Positions 59,111 through 64,000 of a DNA stretch of 64,000 bases are shown piece after piece. Position 1 is the first letter of the stretch. Each line of letters begins with the position of its first letter. Location of the stretch: the NCBI GenBank assembly GCA_050084985.1, contig JBITNC010000001.1, positions 136,772,001-136,836,000 on the forward strand, written 5' to 3'. The translations under genes were made by a program, and so were the position numbers. Below the pieces are notes generated by a model. It ran no database searches. It saw only the letters and a program-made list of their open reading frames with translations, and was not told the DNA's origin. This stretch comes from Nageia nagi (lineage: Eukaryota; Pinophyta).

Positions 59111-59568
59111 TCATGTACTTGGGGCTAGACAATAAGATTAAAGGCCCAATACCTATTTTTTCTCCACCCATTTGTAGCAGAGGCATTTACAAGGTTTTTT
59201 ATTATACTATTCATTAGCAGAGTATTTCTTATTGAGCTTGGTATTATGTAGGACTTGATGGAGATGGAATGGAAGGGGTATTTGGAATATATTGACTAGC
59301 TTTTTTATTTTCTTTATCAACAAGAACTTCTTTTTAGCAATTTTGAAAAGTACTTATGGATCTTTAAGATTTTGATAGAGGGATTTGCCTCTTATCATTG
59401 TATTGTCTAATTTATAGGTTTATCTCTTCTTTTCTTTGGTTTTATAGAGTCACCAACATCTTAATAGTGTAAATTTTTCAAGATTTAGGTTCTTCTAAAT
59501 ATAACTCACCAAAAGTATATTATTTAATCATAAGGGAACTATCATTTTATGAAATAAAAATTACTCTT

Positions 59569-59586
59569 CCCTAGAAATGGCACCAA
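59569..59586 (-). other. Putative primer-binding site of the truncated gypsy element
   Basis: On the - strand the bases TGGTGCCATTTCTAGGG follow the LTR end GTCACAACA after a few bases. They resemble the TGGCGCCGTTGCCGGGG primer site common in Athila/Tat elements, with several changes. Confidence 0.6.
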
Positions 59587-59590
59587 AAAT

Positions 59591-60840
59591 TGTTGTGACA
59601 AGAGTTAACATCCCTCTATTTTATGGCTAAATCTTGTGTCATAAATTGCTAACTCTTCCTGATATCAACATATATGTGGGATTATCTAGTTATAAACCCC
59701 TTTTTAGGATTATCATAGATTTCCTAATGATAAGTATAGATATTATATTCTAAATGCTTGGGAATGTAACCCAAAATTAGTCCTCTATTGAGATTTACAT
59801 TTTAGCTAAAGATTAATTAATAAAATAAGAAAAATAAAATTGTTTGAAGTTTAAATTTATATAAATAATAAACATCAACTATTTAGCTATGCATAAGACT
59901 AGTTCCTACTATCCATTAGGCATATAAAGTTATGGTTAGAAATAGAAACAAATATTTACAATATCCCAACATCATTCATTCAAATAATGTAATGAAAGCA
60001 TGAAATCATTATAGAATATGATTATTATACAATATTCAAATAATGTAGTATTGTAGAATGCATAACCATTCACTTTAGAGATACAAAAATACAATAACCA
60101 AATGGAATATTGTAGATGCTTAAAAATGATTTATTATTTATTTAATAAATCATATTTAGACTTCCTAAATGACTTAATACAATATTAAATATTTCAAGAT
60201 AAAGTTGATATTATAATGCAATGCCATGTGTTATATTAAATGTTATATCGTTTATCATGGTTCATATTTTAAAGTATCTTGAATATAACAAGGATTATAT
60301 TTTTATAAGAGGTTAGCCTTCACTCCTTTCTATGTATTTGTAGGCAATATAAATGGGAGGAATAGGTTGATCTCCATAGATTATAACTCTTTAATATGAC
60401 AATAAATTTGATAGGTGGTTGTCAACTATAATGGTATCTTTGGATGCCACCTATCATGAAAATTTGTTATACTCTAAGCTTTGGAATTTCTATCTTTGGC
60501 ATGCATCATAATTTGACATATTCCATGTAGTTAGTGGCATGCTTCTCCTACATTGGTAGCAAAATGCATATTCTAGATAAAAGGCTTTGGATTTTGATGG
60601 TCAAGTAGTCGATTCATGCACAAAAAGATCCACCATGAACTCACCATGAATTTGATCACAATCATCTAGAGTTACATAGCTTTTGATTATTGAGGATTGC
60701 ACATGCACTTCATATCAAGTCCAATCATTTCATGTATATTTGTTATATCTAATATAGTGTACATTTCCATCTCTTGTTATATTGTATATCAATTTATTTA
60801 TTGTGTACATTCATATGTTGCACAAATTGAGGTTTACATT
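59591..60840. repeat. LTR-like segment between two divergent gag regions
   Basis: The segment begins TGTTGTGACAAGAG and ends GAGGTTTACA (TG...CA), with a primer-like sequence outside each end: TGGTGCC on the left (- strand) and TTGGTGAACTCGATATTCTT on the right (+ strand). No second copy was found in the window, so the boundaries rest on terminal dinucleotides and neighbours only. Confidence 0.45.
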
Positions 60841-60902
60841 TTGGTGAACTCGATATTCTTACACACCTAGATCCCAATCTAGGACATTCCTTCTATAAAA
60901 TC

Positions 60903-63060
60903 ATGAATCTATTTTCATTATTATCTCTTCCCTTACCTAAGGTTCTTAGAGTAATAGCTAGAGAAAATGATAAGACTAGGGTTTTTTCTACCTATGTCTC
61001 AAAGATGGATATAAATGAAGAGAAACTTAGGGTTTTTAAGAGTAAGATTAATTTTAATGATATTAGGATAAGTGTTAGGGTTAATATTGACTTACCTCTA
61101 CAAGAGCCTGATCCCAATGATCGAATGAATACTAATTAAGATAATGATGTTGAGTCTACAAGTTCTAGCAAGAAGATGGACATTATTGGATAAAATCCTA
61201 ATAAGCTTAATGTGTCTATAGATGCTTATGATTTTGAAAATATAAGTTTGGTAAGCCATGGAGATTCTTTTGACTGTGATGTTGAAATTAAAGAATTAGC
61301 TAGAATTCCTAGCCATGTTAGATCAATAAAGGAATTTCTATCTAATAAAGAAAATTTGAAATATTATCTTACTAATAATGCTAAAAATGTTATTGATATT
61401 CTAACCAATTATGAATTATTAGAATCAAATATTGAAGATTCATAATCCTTGGATAGTTTGTTCTCTTATGAAAATGCAGGTTCTTTAAAATAGAGGGTCT
61501 CTACTATTAATTAGGATGCCACAATGGCGTACAAGCTCGTACATACATTTCTAGCAACATAGAAATAGATGCGAAAAAGCCCTTGAATGTAGTGACCATC
61601 AAGGATGATGATAAGGAAATCAATGATGATTTCAAACACCTGATTCTTAATCTTGCATATTATAATACATGTATGCTTCATGATAAATATAAGGGTATTT
61701 TGATTAATAAAGAAAGTGTAGTAGATGTTAAAAATAAAATTACTAATTGGTCAAAAGAAGAATACAATATCAAGCTTGATGCTCAAGAAATTGAGTTCTT
61801 TGAACAATCTAATGAAGAACAATAATTAGAGTTTATATTAGAATTGGTTGATAGGCTTGAACATGAAAAAACAAATAGAATAGGACCATTTGTGCCACTT
61901 AAGAAAAAAGAACTTAGATATGCAAACAAATATTCCTTCAAAATTATCATTGTACCACCATAAACCCCTCCACCATCCTTGAAGGATAACATACCTATAG
62001 TTCAAACTTAGCAGCCAAAACAAACTCTTATAGTATCAACCAATGAAAAAATAATAGATGAAAGAATTGAAAATTTAGAAAGAGAGTTGTTTGATGATGA
62101 TGAAGATGATTTCTTATTTTGTTTAAAACCTTTGTTGAATAATAAAATTATTTCTAAAGTGCTTGTTGGTAAAAAGAGTGTGAAATTTTTAAACTTTGAT
62201 GGTTTGCAAGACTCAATAATGCATGCTATATGATTTCAAGAGGAAGCTATGGGATATATTCAGGATAGAGATATGCTGGCAAAATTATTTTCAAGTAGTT
62301 TAAATGATGATGCATTGAAATGGTATTTTAGTCTTCCTAAAAAGAGCATTCATAAATATGAAAATTTGATATATCAATTTTTTAGACACTTTAGATATAA
62401 TATTACAAAAAAAGTTTGATTTAAAGATTTATGCAAAACTAAGCAATTACCTAAGCAATATTGATCTAATTTTATGAAAATATGGAAACAAAATGTAAAT
62501 AAGATTACTATGTTTGAGCAAAATTTAAAGGAAACTTCAGTAAATGCTTTATTACCTATGTATAAATTATTGGATATCTCTAACTGTGATTTGACATTAG
62601 CTAAAATGATAGATATTTTATTTAAAAAGGAAGGTTGCATAAAGAAACTTTATAACACATGTTCTAAAAAATCTCAAGTGTATGAAAAGAAAGATAAATC
62701 TCAAATGTATGAGAAGAAAGCTAAACCTCAGGTATATGAAAAGAAACCAAAAGTTGATACAACTAATGTTGATAAGAGAAACAATAAACTACAAAGGAAG
62801 TTTACAAGGCTAACTGATACTCTTGATAATATTCTCAATGTGTTACTAAGAGAGAAACTTATTAAGCTTCCACTAGTGATTCAACATCACTTTCCTAATG
62901 GTGTTCCTAAAAATTATAGGTATGAAGAATTTTTTAATTACCATAAGACACTAGGGCATTTAACAAGAAATTGTAGGATCTTAATAAACATCATTTAAGA
63001 CTTCATTGATAAGAAAGCAATTTAGATGGATGATCATGCTGAAGAAACCTATGGGCCTAT
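60903..63060 (+). pseudogene. Gag of a + strand Ty3/gypsy (Tat-like) element
   Basis: Starts with ATG at 60903. A long acidic N-terminal region (60903-62100) precedes the capsid core DDALKWYFSLPKKSIHKYEN, then LIYQFFRHFRYNITKKV (about 62315-62420). Further on are MYKLLDISNCDLTLAKMIDI, a three-copy nine-residue repeat (QVYEKKxKx), and a knuckle-like NYHKTLGHLTRNCR near 62935-62975, whose first Cys is lost. Stops are mixed. The last open frame ends at 62998 and a trace runs to about 63060. Protease and RT are beyond the readable part or lost. It differs from the - strand gag at 58-59 kb. Confidence 0.8.
62672..62752 (+). repeat. 27-bp repeat, three copies, inside gag
   Basis: TCTCAAGTGTATGAAAAGAA and two following copies have a 27-bp period and encode SQVYEKKDK, SQMYEKKAK, PQVYEKKPK. 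The frame is kept, giving a basic linker before the knuckle-like motif. Confidence 0.85.
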
Positions 63061-63129
63061 ACACCCTGATAAGGAATAATTAGAGATATTTACGAATCAA
63101 TTACCCAATGTAACTCAACAACCAAGAGG

Positions 63130-64000
63130 ATTTATATTTTTAGTAAGTACTTCAATTTGCATGAATTATTATTTTTCTAACAAGGATGGATGCAGGAAAT
63201 AGTGGCAACAAGTGACACAAATCTAGGATAAAGCATGAAATCAAAAAGACTATGAAATAAATGTCTCTAATAGTATCCAAACTTGCTTTCACATTGCTAA
63301 CAACATGAAATATACTACTAATAAGTCACCTATTTTTGCACATGCCTCCACAAAATGCATATGGGTTGCTAAATCATCCCAAGTATGCAAAGTTATTGCC
63401 TAAAATTAAAAACTTTTCAATTTATAATGTATGATAGATAGGTTATTGTAATGGGGGGGAATACGTATATTTCATGATCATAAGGGATAATTTACTATTT
63501 TATTGGTATTTTAGGCATTTTTTGGACAAGCCCCTCATATATTTCTCCTTCTAAATTATTAAAACTCACACTACTAGTGGCATTCACCATATTTATATGT
63601 TGCTAACAGTGTGCATTTCGCCAACTAGAATGCAAACAAATAGTATATCCTCTTTACACATAATTTATTAAATTATTTTAAGAGATTTGTATTAACTTAT
63701 AGGTTGGTTAAAACAAAAAAAAAAAGATCTTGTGTTCATTGCTACAAAAGTTATCAATTTGAAATTTAAAAAGTTATCTCTTTCTTTGAAGCCTTGTTTG
63801 TTCATTATGGTAAAATCATATCATTGTCCTTCTTCTCTAATCTATCCATCAAACTCTAAATAAAATCCCATTGCTTATTTGGTGGAGGCATATCCACCCT
63901 CTCTTGTACCCTCTTCATGTATTACTCCATGGAGGTTATTTGGGCATCTCTCATGGAAAGTATGGAATGTATGGTGGCAAGTTGTGCTTGCAACCCCAAA
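63130..64000. other. Non-coding right end, nothing recognised
   Basis: AT-rich sequence with short frames only, including a (A)13-type run at 63713. It may be the continuation of the + strand gypsy element, but no protease or RT motif was readable. Confidence 0.4.

Larger units (their letters stand above)
55672..59590 (-). mobile_element. Truncated Ty3/gypsy element, - strand, RNase H before RT
   Basis: Reading from 59590 down, the order is a primer site, gag (58.2-59.1 kb), protease (57.2-57.6 kb), archaeal-type RNase H (56.6-57.0 kb) and RT (55.7-56.1 kb). It stops abruptly at about 55672 in RT, just before the YLDD block; RNase H, integrase and the 3' LTR are missing. The LTR-like segment to its right (from 59591) would be its 5' LTR. 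Confidence 0.8.

Overview
This window is a repeat-dominated, AT-rich stretch of a plant nuclear genome, probably from a large-genome seed plant. A gymnosperm fits best, but that is only an impression from the Tat-like Ty3/gypsy elements, the long decayed LTR elements and the lack of intact host genes. Every coding signal I can name is transposon-derived, apart from a captured fragment of an oligopeptide-transporter (OPT) gene. I found no intact host gene, rRNA, tRNA or CRISPR array.

Layout. (1) 1-5800: a TA microsatellite, a decayed plant-mobile-domain (PMD) coding region on the + strand, and a six-copy 88-bp satellite whose units can fold into hairpins. (2) 5800-14900: a decayed Tat-type Ty3/gypsy element on the - strand (gag, PR, RT, RNase H, second RNase H, integrase). 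(3) 17680-42640: a nest. A - strand gypsy fragment (17680-18152 plus 21560-21970) is split by a deleted Ty1/copia element (18153-21559) and abuts a 5'-truncated LINE (21968-22647 plus 40381-42640). The LINE is split by a gypsy element with tRNA-iMet-type primer site (22648-40380). That element is split inside its protease by a nearly complete 12.3-kb Tat-like element (25670-37929) with a perfect 5-bp target duplication, CTTAC. (4) 43185-54981: a - strand gag-protease LTR element (TSD TAAAC) whose 5' LTR was hit by a 7-kb hAT DNA transposon (47048-54024). (5) 55672-63060: a truncated - strand gypsy element and a + strand gag region, facing away from a shared LTR-like segment.

Most notable: the 12.3-kb element places its archaeal-type RNase H before the reverse transcriptase and carries an extra reading frame of about 1,160 codons after the integrase, with basic nuclear-signal-like, Pro/Ser-rich and helical regions. 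A second element in the window has the same RNase H-before-RT order, while a third has the usual order. The hAT element has a full-length transposase frame broken only by stops that single C-to-T changes explain, and it contains the first exon of an OPT transporter gene.

Decay is dominated by what looks like cytosine deamination. In one 2.4-kb frame, 11 of 14 stops are TAG, as expected from CAG at methylated CHG sites. A CRE-like palindrome TGACGTCA repeated three times per LTR has decayed to TGACATCA or TGATGTCA.
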